Assembly (NCBI GenBank): GCA_022822085.1
Contig: JAJECK010000127.1
Coordinates: 1 to 64,000, forward strand
Direction of reading: 5' to 3'
Origin: Candidatus Poribacteria bacterium
Lineage (GTDB): Bacteria; Poribacteria; WGA-4E; WGA-3G
DNA: 64,000 nt
Positions within the stretch are counted from its first letter, which is position 1; the number at the start of each line of letters is the position of its first letter. Shown here piece by piece: positions 1 through 7,500 of the stretch. Under the pieces are notes generated by a model. The model made no database searches, had not been told where the DNA came from, and worked only from the letters and a program-made list of their open reading frames with translations. A program made the position numbers and the translations under genes.

Positions 1-83
1 GATCCCCTTCCTCGCATTTACCATGGAATATTGATTCGCTGTTTCTAATTTTTTTTGACTAATGTTGGTGTCTTTAGTCCTAT

Positions 84-199
84 TATAGTAAAATCCGAAA
101 ATATGCTCACATTTCAATTAACAACAATCCCCACACCATCGCCCGCTGGCGAGGTTTCCTAACCTCGCTAATGTCCAGGTAATTATGGATTTAACTATA
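84..199. mobile_element. MITE-like element, family A copy 1
   Basis: A 116-bp element is bounded by TATAGTAAAATCC on the left and an imperfect complement, GGATTTAACTATA, on the right. Inside is a short palindrome, GCGAGGTT-TCCT-AACCTCGC. The same ends and internal text recur at 14543-14692 and 33126-33313, and solo ends occur at 26630 and 28034. It has no coding capacity, so any movement would need a transposase from elsewhere. A further 13-base inverted repeat, GTGTCTTTAGTCC (68-80 and 232-244), flanks this copy. That hints that it lies inside a slightly larger palindromic unit. Confidence 0.7.
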
Positions 200-357
200 A
201 ATGCCATAAGAGCATTTGGCTTATTTGGAAGGGACTAAAGACACGGACATGAGGCTGCTATAAAACATTAACACAATAGAAAAAACTGTTTGAAAATATT
301 GAAAACTAAATAATCCTGGATAAGCAGTTAGAGTTATTGAGTTTTACAGAAAAAATG

Positions 358-386
358 TTGCATGCCCTATAGAAACGTGGTATAAT
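358..386 (+). promoter_or_regulatory. Sigma-70-type promoter of rpsB
   Basis: TTGCAT (358-363) and TATAAT (381-386) are separated by 17 bases. Transcription would start near 393, giving a leader of about 155 nucleotides before rpsB. Confidence 0.75.
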
Positions 387-432
387 TAACACAATTTGAC
401 TATATGATAAAAACAGAGTTAACAGAGATACA

Positions 433-530
433 CACCTCCAGATTTGCACGGCGGGTTCTCTCATCATGAGAGTCCGATGCAAACATGAAGGAGGTGGACG
501 TATAAACCCGATGAGGAGTAGAACTCCTCA
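433..530 (+). promoter_or_regulatory. Structured rpsB mRNA leader
   Basis: Nested complementary segments fold the leader. CACCTCC (433-439) pairs with GGAGGTG (490-496), TTTGCA (443-448) with TGCAAA (478-483), CGG (449-451) with CCG (474-476), and CTCTCAT (458-464) with ATGAGAG (66-72 of the 400s block, i.e. 466-472). A separate perfect hairpin, TGAGGAGT-AGA-ACTCCTCA (512-530), ends just before the AGGAGGT ribosome-binding site at 536-542. Ribosomal protein S2 operons are autoregulated through their leaders in other bacteria, so an S2-responsive leader is the natural reading. That role is inferred and not shown. Confidence 0.6.
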
Positions 531-547
531 ACCCCAGGAGGTAATTT

Positions 548-1429
548 TTGGCAGTTACAATGAAGGAACTCCTTGAATGTGGAGTCCACTTTGGGCACCA
601 AACAAGACGTTGGAACCCGAAGATGGCTGAGTATATCTTCGCTGAGCGTAATGGTATATATATCATAGATTTGCAGAAGACGCTAAATATGCTTGAAACT
701 GCGGTAGAATATGTCAAGAGTATTGCCGCAAATGGTGGAACGACTCTTTTTGTAGGAACAAAACGGCAATCTCAGGAAGCAGTTTTTGAGGAAGCAGTCC
801 GGTGTAGTATGTATTATGTCAATCACCGCTGGTTAGGTGGAATGTTGACAAACTTCCAAACAATCCGTCAAAGTATCAGCAGGTTGGAATCCCTTGAAGG
901 AGAAGAAACGAGCGGTGAACTTGAAAAACGCCCGAAAAAAGAGATAATTCGACTCAGACGGGAAAAAGGGAAATTATCTAATAACCTTACTGGCATCAAA
1001 GAGATGGCCACACTTCCCGAAGTCATTATTGTCACGGATACCCGAAAAGAACACACGGCAATAGCTGAAGCCAACAAACTCGGTATCCCGATCATAGCGA
1101 TCGTAGATACGAACTGCGATCCTGATCCTATTGACCTACCTATCCCCGGCAATGACGATGCTATCCGTTCCATTCGGTTGATCTGTTCTGTTTTGGCAGA
1201 AGCGGTCATAGAAGGACGCGGGGACGCATTAGAAGGCGAAGAAGTTGACGAACAAAAAGATCAAACTGAGGGGAGTCAGATTGATAAAGTTGCTGAAACT
1301 GAACGCCACGAGGAACAGACAGCACAAATAGTTGATGCTGAACAACTTTCTGCGGAACCGGAGGCAATCGGAGATAGTGAACAAAGGCGTGCGCGGCAAT
1401 CTCGACCAAAAAGAAGCCCGCGGCGATAA
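548..1429 (+). CDS. rpsB: 30S ribosomal protein S2
   Basis: This is ribosomal protein S2, a small-subunit component needed for assembly of S1 and S2 on the 30S particle. The N-terminus [20 protein letters not shown] is diagnostic, and the segments [12 protein letters not shown] and [13 protein letters not shown] follow in the usual places. The start is TTG at 548, six bases after AGGAGGT (536-542); an in-frame ATG four codons later has no comparable spacing. At 293 residues it is longer than the common 230-260. The excess is an acidic, Glu/Gln-rich tail from about residue 226 that ends in a basic RPKRSPRR. It heads the rpsB-tsf-frr group and is preceded by its own promoter and a structured leader. 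Confidence 0.97.
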   Translation: MAVTMKELLECGVHFGHQTRRWNPKMAEYIFAERNGIYIIDLQKTLNMLETAVEYVKSIAANGGTTLFVGTKRQSQEAVFEEAVRCSMYYVNHRWLGGMLTNFQTIRQSISRLESLEGEETSGELEKRPKKEIIRLRREKGKLSNNLTGIKEMATLPEVIIVTDTRKEHTAIAEANKLGIPIIAIVDTNCDPDPIDLPIPGNDDAIRSIRLICSVLAEAVIEGRGDALEGEEVDEQKDQTEGSQIDKVAETERHEEQTAQIVDAEQLSAEPEAIGDSEQRRARQSRPKRSPRR

Positions 1430-1532
1430 TGAGAAACATCACCATAGATTAACGCTCATGACTCTTTCGAATTTACAAACTAAAACATCAGAAATAAGAC
1501 AGATAGTCTTTAACTAAAAATTCAGATACGAC

Positions 1533-1560
1533 GTGTCAGTAAGCATGTATGCGTTATAAT
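1533..1560 (+). promoter_or_regulatory. Possible internal promoter before tsf
   Basis: A perfect TATAAT (1555-1560) follows a weak GTGTCA (1533-1538) at 16-base spacing, 34 bases before the tsf start. It could allow tsf to be expressed independently of the rpsB leader. Confidence 0.4.
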
Positions 1561-1594
1561 CTGGCACCGTAAAATGGGTCTAAATGGAGGAAAC

Positions 1595-2188
1595 ATGGCA
1601 ATTACAGCAAAAATGGTCAGTGAGTTACGTTCTCGGACTGGGGCTGGCATAATGGACTGCAAGAAAGCACTAACGGAAACGGAAGGTGATCTTGATGCTG
1701 CGATTAAGAAATTGCGCGAGCAAGGATTGCGCGCATCCGAAGTAAAGGGTGGACGAGCTACTGAAGAAGGACTGATTGTCTCATATATTCACCCAGGTAA
1801 CCGAGTCGGCACTTTAGTTGAATTGAATTGCGAAACCGACTTCGTGGCTCGGACAGAGCAGTTTCAAAAATTGGCAACAGAGATCGCTATGCAAGTCGCT
1901 GCTGCAAAACCTAAATATGTAAATGAAGACGAAGTCCCGGCTGAGGAACTTGATGCTGAAAAAGCGATATTGAAAACACAAGCAAAGCAAGAAGGTAAAC
2001 CTGACCATATTGCTGATAAAATTGTTGAAGGACGGCTTTCCAAATTTTATTCGGAGGCATGTCTACTAAAACAACCTTATATACGCGATGCCGATAAAAC
2101 TATTGAGGACCTTGTCAAGGATGCAATTGCGCAACTCGGCGAGAACATCGTTGTGAAACGTTTCGTGCTCTATGTCCTCGGACAGTGA
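1595..2188 (+). CDS. tsf: Translation elongation factor Ts
   Basis: EF-Ts is the guanine-nucleotide exchange factor that recycles EF-Tu. The N-terminal helical module reads VSELRSRTGAGIMDCKKALTE, matching the family signature, and ELNCETDFVART marks the core that contacts EF-Tu. The ATG at 1595 is chosen over an upstream ATG at 1574 because GGAGG (1586-1590) sits at ideal distance and the protein then starts MAITAKMVSELR. It has 197 residues, the short type found in bacteria such as Thermus and Thermotoga rather than the roughly 280-residue E. coli type. It follows rpsB as in most bacteria. The usual next gene, pyrH, is absent. Confidence 0.96.
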   Translation: MAITAKMVSELRSRTGAGIMDCKKALTETEGDLDAAIKKLREQGLRASEVKGGRATEEGLIVSYIHPGNRVGTLVELNCETDFVARTEQFQKLATEIAMQVAAAKPKYVNEDEVPAEELDAEKAILKTQAKQEGKPDHIADKIVEGRLSKFYSEACLLKQPYIRDADKTIEDLVKDAIAQLGENIVVKRFVLYVLGQ

Positions 2189-2252
2189 ATTTCATCACAG
2201 ACAGCGCGACAGACATCGGAATCAGTGTAGAAGAAAGGAATAGGGAATTCAG

Positions 2253-2840
2253 ATGCAAGAAGAACTGAAAAATGCTGAAGCACGTATGAAAAAATCAGTT
2301 GAGTCTACCTCAACGAAATTGTCACACATTCAAACTGGTCGTGCGACCACAGCGTTGTTAGACCAAGTTACAATCAACTATTACGGTAGCAAAACCCCGT
2401 TGAATCAAGTCGGAACGATAACAACACCGGAACCACATCAGTTGGTCATCCAACCTTGGGACAAAACGCTAATTACTGAGATTGAAAAGGCAATCGCTCA
2501 ATCCGATTTAGGTCTGGCAACAAGTAACGATGGCAGCCTTGTCCGGGTTCAAGTGCCTGAATTGACAACTGAGCGTCGGGTTGAATTGACCAAACTGGTA
2601 AAGAAGTTAGCGGAAGAAGGAAGAGTCGCGATACGGAATATCCGTCGTGATGCTAACGATGCTATTCGCAAACTTGAAGGTAATGACTCTGGATCAGGCA
2701 GCCGAAGAAGCAAAGGTAGAGGGGGCGATAAGAAGGCGGGACGCGCTGACGCGGATCCAGTTCAAAAATTAACTGATACCTACGTTAACCAAATAAACGA
2801 AATTGCCGAAGCAAAAGAAGCTGAACTTTTAGAGAACTAA
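2253..2840 (+). CDS. frr: Ribosome recycling factor with unusual linker
   Basis: This factor splits post-termination ribosomes together with EF-G. The sequence shows the family core: KKSVESTSTKLSHIQTGRAT near the N-terminus, the domain II segment LVIQPWD, then RVAIRNIRRDANDAIRKLE and QKLTDTYVNQINEI. It has 195 residues against about 185 for the family. The extra length lies at roughly residues 146-172, where the normal acidic helical stretch is replaced by a Gly/Ser/Arg/Lys-rich segment. The three-helix bundle may therefore carry a loose insertion near the C-terminal helix. The stop is two bases before cdsA, so the two are probably co-translated. Confidence 0.95.
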   Translation: MQEELKNAEARMKKSVESTSTKLSHIQTGRATTALLDQVTINYYGSKTPLNQVGTITTPEPHQLVIQPWDKTLITEIEKAIAQSDLGLATSNDGSLVRVQVPELTTERRVELTKLVKKLAEEGRVAIRNIRRDANDAIRKLEGNDSGSGSRRSKGRGGDKKAGRADADPVQKLTDTYVNQINEIAEAKEAELLEN

Positions 2841-2842
2841 TT

Positions 2843-3697
2843 ATGTTTTGGCGGCGAGCTTTGAGTGTTGTAGTGCTGCTTCCGTTAATCGTCCTGGTAA
2901 TTTATTGGGATGATTGGCCTTGGAAAGATAAACCTTGGCTTTATCTGCTGCTTATATCTTTTGCTGTCATCATGATGCAAGTTGAGTACTGTAGGTTAGC
3001 AGCCAACTTCGGTAGCAAGTTGAATCCGATACTTCCTGTAATTCTTACGGTATCATTTAGTTTTTTAGCATTCTTCTTACCTGAACCGGTCCAGCATGCG
3101 AACACCTCAATCATAATGTCCTGTTTCATGGTCGGGGTGTTATTTTATACTTTCGCCTCAAGCATTTTCCGTGGAAAAGTTGATGGAGAGTTGCGTACCG
3201 TCACCTTAAAACTTACAGGTATTTTGACAATCGGATGGGCATTCGGTTATCACTGTATCTTACTGCGAATGACAGGTGATATCGGCTTTAAGCTTGTTAT
3301 CTTACTCATTGGAATAATTTGGTGTAGTGATACAGGTGCGTATCTCATCGGTAGGGCAGTCGGTAAAACTAAACTCAGTACACCGATTAGTCCTCGCAAA
3401 ACAGTTGAAGGCACTATCGCAGGTTTAATTGTAGGCACCTTGACAAGTATTTTACTGAGTATAATATTCCTACAAGAAACGTTATCGCTGTTCCACGCTG
3501 CTATTTTAGGATTAGTGTTGAGTGTGTTGGGGCAACTCGGTGATTTGAGTGTCTCGCTCATGAAGCGGACTGCCGGTGTTAAAGACACAGGAGATGTCAT
3601 ACCGGGACACGGTGGATTTCTTGATAGATGTGATAGTTTAATTTTTAGCACGCCTATCCTCTATTATTATCTCATTCTTTTTGGGGTTTTCAAATAG
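2843..3697 (+). CDS. cdsA: Phosphatidate cytidylyltransferase (CDP-diglyceride synthase)
   Basis: This integral membrane enzyme makes CDP-diacylglycerol from phosphatidate and CTP, the branch point of phospholipid synthesis. The C-terminal signature is complete: SLMKRTAGVKDTGD followed by PGHGGFLDRCDS, with the K-D and H-G-G-x-x-D-R catalytic and metal-binding residues. Roughly seven or eight hydrophobic segments precede it, and the length of 284 residues is normal. It follows frr by two bases. In many genomes uppS lies between frr and cdsA, but here it is missing. Confidence 0.95.
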   Translation: MFWRRALSVVVLLPLIVLVIYWDDWPWKDKPWLYLLLISFAVIMMQVEYCRLAANFGSKLNPILPVILTVSFSFLAFFLPEPVQHANTSIIMSCFMVGVLFYTFASSIFRGKVDGELRTVTLKLTGILTIGWAFGYHCILLRMTGDIGFKLVILLIGIIWCSDTGAYLIGRAVGKTKLSTPISPRKTVEGTIAGLIVGTLTSILLSIIFLQETLSLFHAAILGLVLSVLGQLGDLSVSLMKRTAGVKDTGDVIPGHGGFLDRCDSLIFSTPILYYYLILFGVFK

Positions 3698-3789
3698 AAT
3701 AGATTCAGTTCTATCATAAATGCGTTCGCTTAAGTATCCAATAGAGACTATCTGAATATCATTCAACACTGCCACTATAAACAATACAC

Positions 3790-4956
3790 ATGAAAAACAT
3801 CGCTATTTTAGGTAGTACCGGTTCTATTGGAAAAAACACCCTCAATGTCGTTGAAACACACAAAGATGCATTTAAGGTTGTTGCCCTTGCAGCCAACAAG
3901 GATGTTGGGACGCTCGAACAACAGATAAGGAAATTTCGCCCGCGACTGGCAGCACTCAATGATCTTGATGCAGCCAATTGTCTTCGTGAACGGTTACGTG
4001 ATTGTGAGGGGATAGAGATACTTTCTGGAAATGCAGGAATACAGGCTGTAGCGACTATTGATGAAGCGGATCAGGTTTTAGATGGAATGGGAGGCAGTGC
4101 CGGGTTGCTTCCTACGTTTGCCGCTATCAATGCTGGTAAAGACATCGCCTTTGTCAATAAAGAGGTAATGGTGATGTGCGGGGCTCTGGTTCTTGAGGCA
4201 GTACGTAGGAACGGAGTCAGCTTAATACCTATTGATGGTGAAATGAGCGCGATCTTTCAATGTTTAGAAGGCGCGCGAGACAAGCCAGCTGACATACACA
4301 GACTACTCTTAACTGCATCTGGCGGACCGTTTAGAGATACACCAAAGGAAAACCTTTATAAAGTAACACCACAGCAAGCATTACGGCATCCAAATTGGGA
4401 AATGGGGGCAAAGATAACGATTGATTCCGCAACCATGATGAACAAGGGACTGGAAGTTATTGAGGCGAAATGGTTGTTTGATATTGAGCTTGATAAGATA
4501 GACATCGTTGTTCATAGGGAAAGTATCGTTCATTCAATGGTTGAATGGACAGATGGTTCAACACTGGCACAACTCGGGCCGACGGATATGCGTATTATGA
4601 TTCAATACGCTTTGACATATCCGAATAGGCTCTCTACCCCAGCCCCACGTTTAGATTTACGTGAATCTCGTACATTGCATTTTGAACCGGTTGATAGAGA
4701 AAAGTTCCCATGCATATCACTGGCTTATACTGCCGCTGAAGTCGGAGGGACGCTTCCTGTTGTTCTCAGTAGTGCGGACGAAGTAGTGGTAGATGCTTTT
4801 CTTAATGAAACTATCGGATTTATGGACATTCCCGCCGTTTTGCAGTGCGTAATGGACAAACATGAAGTGATTGCAGACCCCACACTTGAGGATATTCTTG
4901 AAGTTGATAAGTGGGCGAAATCAACTGCACTTTCAATCATAAACGCTCAAAGGTAG
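3790..4956 (+). CDS. dxr: 1-deoxy-D-xylulose 5-phosphate reductoisomerase
   Basis: The enzyme converts DXP to methylerythritol phosphate with NADPH, the committed step of the MEP isoprenoid pathway. The N-terminal Rossmann motif ILGSTGSIGKNTLNVV, the NKE of AFVNKEVMV, the metal-site segment IDGEMSAIFQ, the flexible-loop LTASGGPFR and HPNWEMGAKITIDSATMMNKG are all present. It has 388 residues, as expected. No ribosome-binding site is visible before the ATG. Instead a TATAAA (3776-3781) lies nine bases upstream, so initiation may be on a very short leader. It sits between cdsA and rseP, the usual order. Confidence 0.96.
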   Translation: MKNIAILGSTGSIGKNTLNVVETHKDAFKVVALAANKDVGTLEQQIRKFRPRLAALNDLDAANCLRERLRDCEGIEILSGNAGIQAVATIDEADQVLDGMGGSAGLLPTFAAINAGKDIAFVNKEVMVMCGALVLEAVRRNGVSLIPIDGEMSAIFQCLEGARDKPADIHRLLLTASGGPFRDTPKENLYKVTPQQALRHPNWEMGAKITIDSATMMNKGLEVIEAKWLFDIELDKIDIVVHRESIVHSMVEWTDGSTLAQLGPTDMRIMIQYALTYPNRLSTPAPRLDLRESRTLHFEPVDREKFPCISLAYTAAEVGGTLPVVLSSADEVVVDAFLNETIGFMDIPAVLQCVMDKHEVIADPTLEDILEVDKWAKSTALSIINAQR

Positions 4957-4999
4957 TGCAGTATTCTTAATCTGCAACCAATAAAATAGGAGACAAATA

Positions 5000-6709
5000 A
5001 TGGATTTTTTTCAACCTGTCCTTGGAATTATCCTTTCCATAGTTCCTGGAATCAAATCGGTACTACTTGCAATTATACCACTCGGTTTTTTAATATTTAT
5101 CCATGAACTTGGGCATTTTCTTGCTGCAAAACGAGCGGGAATTAAGGTCAATACGTTCTCACTCGGTTTCGGTCCAAAGATTTTTGGGTTTACAAAAGGG
5201 GAAACGCTCTACAAACTCTCTCTCTTGCCGTTTGGTGGATATGTTGCAATGGAAGGAGAAAACCCGACCGAACAGACTGGTGCAGAAGGTGAATTTGGAA
5301 GTGCTTCTCTCGGAAACCGGGCATTCGTTGTTATCGCTGGACCTGCTGTGAATTTGTTGTTCGGTATATTATTATTCTGGTTTATTTTTACTGTGGGGCT
5401 TGATGTAGATTCTGCGGGGTTAATTAGTCGTTTGACAGGTCAGTCTTTTGGTAAAAAACAGGAAGTGGTTCAGATAGGGATGCTTGCTGATGATGGGCCC
5501 GCTGCTGTGGCAGGTGTTGAACCTGGCGACACAATCGTTTCATTAGACGGTATCCCGATAACAAATTGGAATATATTCCACACGAAAATTTTCACTAATC
5601 CTGCGAAAGAAATGGAACTCATCGTTGAACGTGATGGTGGTCAGGAGGCACTTACCGTAATACCAAATGCTGAACCTGGGGGTCCAAGGGGAGACTATGG
5701 GGTACTCCAGGTAAGTAGTATAAGTAATGCGTTTGTTTCTGATGTTGATGAAGGCAGTTTGGCAGCACAAGCAGGCATAAAAGTCGGTGATCAAATAGAA
5801 TCAATTAATGGACAAAGAATGTATTACGTGCCTCAGTTTGGACCGGGTATCTGGGATCCGAGATTAGACTGGTTTGGAACAAATTATCAATCACTTTACC
5901 AACAAATTAACGAAAGCAAAGAGGAAATTGAAATCGGTGTAATTAGGAGTGTTGACAAAGAAACTTATGAGAAACTCACAATTAAAATACCCGTCACTTG
6001 GGAAATAAAAACTGCTGTTGAAGAGAAAAGTACTGCTGATAAAGCGGGACTTAAAAGCGGTGATGTTCTGATCAGTTTCAACGGAAATTCAGTAGACAGT
6101 AAATCTCTCTTCTCACAGTTAGAGATCGTAGATGATGATCCAATTGTCCTCGGTATTTTACGGGAGGGAACTGAAAAAAAAGTAACGCTTTCTCCAGAAG
6201 AAGCTTCAGCTAAGGATAAAGAAGACACATTTTTCGGAATTAAATGGGCACCCTATCTCAGCGGGATGAAAATAGATGGGGATCCATTACCTAAATATAA
6301 CATATTTGCAGCATTTAGCAAAGGATTAGAAACAACGTGGCTCACGTTCACTTCTATCACACGAACATTAAAACAGTTAATTGGTGGTGAGGTGTCTCCA
6401 AAGTATCTGTCGGGCCCTATTGGTATTGCGGATGCTACGAGTCGTATGTTTGACAGCGTTAGCTTAACTACTGTTCTCTTTTTCATCGGTTTTATCAGCA
6501 TTAACCTCGCCATCGTTAATTTATTACCAATTCCAATTGCGGATGGTGGACACCTACTCTTTTTTGCCGTGGAGAAAATCAGAGGACGACCCGTACCCAG
6601 AAGAGCACAGGAAATTGTTCAACAGGTAAGTGTAGTGCTGATCATCGCACTATTTTTATACATCACTTGGTTTGATAGCGTTACGTTGTTTGATAATTGG
6701 CTTAACTAA
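5000..6709 (+). CDS. rseP: RseP-type site-2 metalloprotease with three PDZ domains
   Basis: This intramembrane zinc protease of the S2P family cuts membrane-embedded regulators such as anti-sigma factors. The zinc motif HELGH is at residues 35-39, and the third metal ligand lies in the NLLPIPIADGGH segment (Asp about 515). Between the membrane segments are three PDZ-like units with the pattern AGxxxGDxIxxxxG, near residues 172-190, 252-275 and 345-370. The family usually has one or two, which explains the length of 569 residues. AGGAGA precedes the ATG. It closes the rpsB-to-rseP cluster and may process the zinc-finger anti-sigma factor encoded at 62946-63896, although that link is speculative. 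Confidence 0.92.
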   Translation: MDFFQPVLGIILSIVPGIKSVLLAIIPLGFLIFIHELGHFLAAKRAGIKVNTFSLGFGPKIFGFTKGETLYKLSLLPFGGYVAMEGENPTEQTGAEGEFGSASLGNRAFVVIAGPAVNLLFGILLFWFIFTVGLDVDSAGLISRLTGQSFGKKQEVVQIGMLADDGPAAVAGVEPGDTIVSLDGIPITNWNIFHTKIFTNPAKEMELIVERDGGQEALTVIPNAEPGGPRGDYGVLQVSSISNAFVSDVDEGSLAAQAGIKVGDQIESINGQRMYYVPQFGPGIWDPRLDWFGTNYQSLYQQINESKEEIEIGVIRSVDKETYEKLTIKIPVTWEIKTAVEEKSTADKAGLKSGDVLISFNGNSVDSKSLFSQLEIVDDDPIVLGILREGTEKKVTLSPEEASAKDKEDTFFGIKWAPYLSGMKIDGDPLPKYNIFAAFSKGLETTWLTFTSITRTLKQLIGGEVSPKYLSGPIGIADATSRMFDSVSLTTVLFFIGFISINLAIVNLLPIPIADGGHLLFFAVEKIRGRPVPRRAQEIVQQVSVVLIIALFLYITWFDSVTLFDNWLN

Positions 6710-6732
6710 ATTGCTATACGCATGAAATTCAC

Positions 6733-7434
6733 ATGGATAATAGTATAAGAGAAGAATATCTAAACATAGTAGCAACTGTGAGGGAACACGTGGCAGAACA
6801 ACTTGAATTCGGTATTTTGGAATCGGAAACATCAGAAACCGAAACTCAACACCCTTACGCAAGTTTAGACCTCCCCGCGTTAAACACAGATGCACAAAGT
6901 TGTGTCAAATGTGGATTACATGCAGGCCGCACTACCGTTGTGTTTGGTGTTGGAAACCCGAATGCTGATCTGATGTTTGTTGGGGAAGCACCCGGTGCTG
7001 ATGAAGACAAACAAGGAGAACCTTTTGTCGGTAGAGCAGGGAAATTACTCACAGATATTATTAAGGCGATGAAATTAACGCGTGAAGATGTCTACATCGC
7101 AAACGTCTTAAAATGCCGTCCGCCAGGTAACAGAAACCCCGCCCCTGATGAGGTGGAAACTTGTAGTCCTTACCTGTTACGACAGATAACATTAATTCAA
7201 CCGAAAATCATCGTAGCACTCGGTAGTTTTGCAGCACAGATGCTCCTTGATACGAAGACGGGAATTACTGCACTCCGCGGGGAGTTCCGTGAGTTTGCTC
7301 TGGCTCAACAAGACGATAATGCTCCGGTCATCATGCCGACTTACCATCCTGCATATCTGCTCCGAAATCCGAATGCAAAGCGCGATGTTTGGGAAGACAT
7401 GCAACAGGTGATGGCATTATTGGATAATAAATAA
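6733..7434 (+). CDS. Uracil-DNA glycosylase, family 4 (Fe-S)
   Basis: The enzyme removes uracil from DNA arising by cytosine deamination. The four cluster-binding cysteines are at residues 57, 60, 128 and 144 (C-x2-C ... C-x15-C), the pattern of the [4Fe-4S] family 4 enzymes. The catalytic-loop motif [20 protein letters not shown] and the late motif HPAYLLRNP are both intact. The first 50 residues form a low-similarity extension, as in many bacterial members sometimes labelled phage SPO1 DNA polymerase-related. It lies between rseP and priA, 66 bases before the priA ATG. Confidence 0.93.
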   Translation: MDNSIREEYLNIVATVREHVAEQLEFGILESETSETETQHPYASLDLPALNTDAQSCVKCGLHAGRTTVVFGVGNPNADLMFVGEAPGADEDKQGEPFVGRAGKLLTDIIKAMKLTREDVYIANVLKCRPPGNRNPAPDEVETCSPYLLRQITLIQPKIIVALGSFAAQMLLDTKTGITALRGEFREFALAQQDDNAPVIMPTYHPAYLLRNPNAKRDVWEDMQQVMALLDNK

Positions 7435-7500
7435 TTCGTGCCCGATGTAAGTCCCTGAGTGTCTCCAAACCCTACCGTTTATTTTGATAGAGTAAGAGAA

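Noticed and set aside
868-1209. Minus-strand frame of 113 codons in rpsB
   Set aside because: A shadow of the S2 gene.
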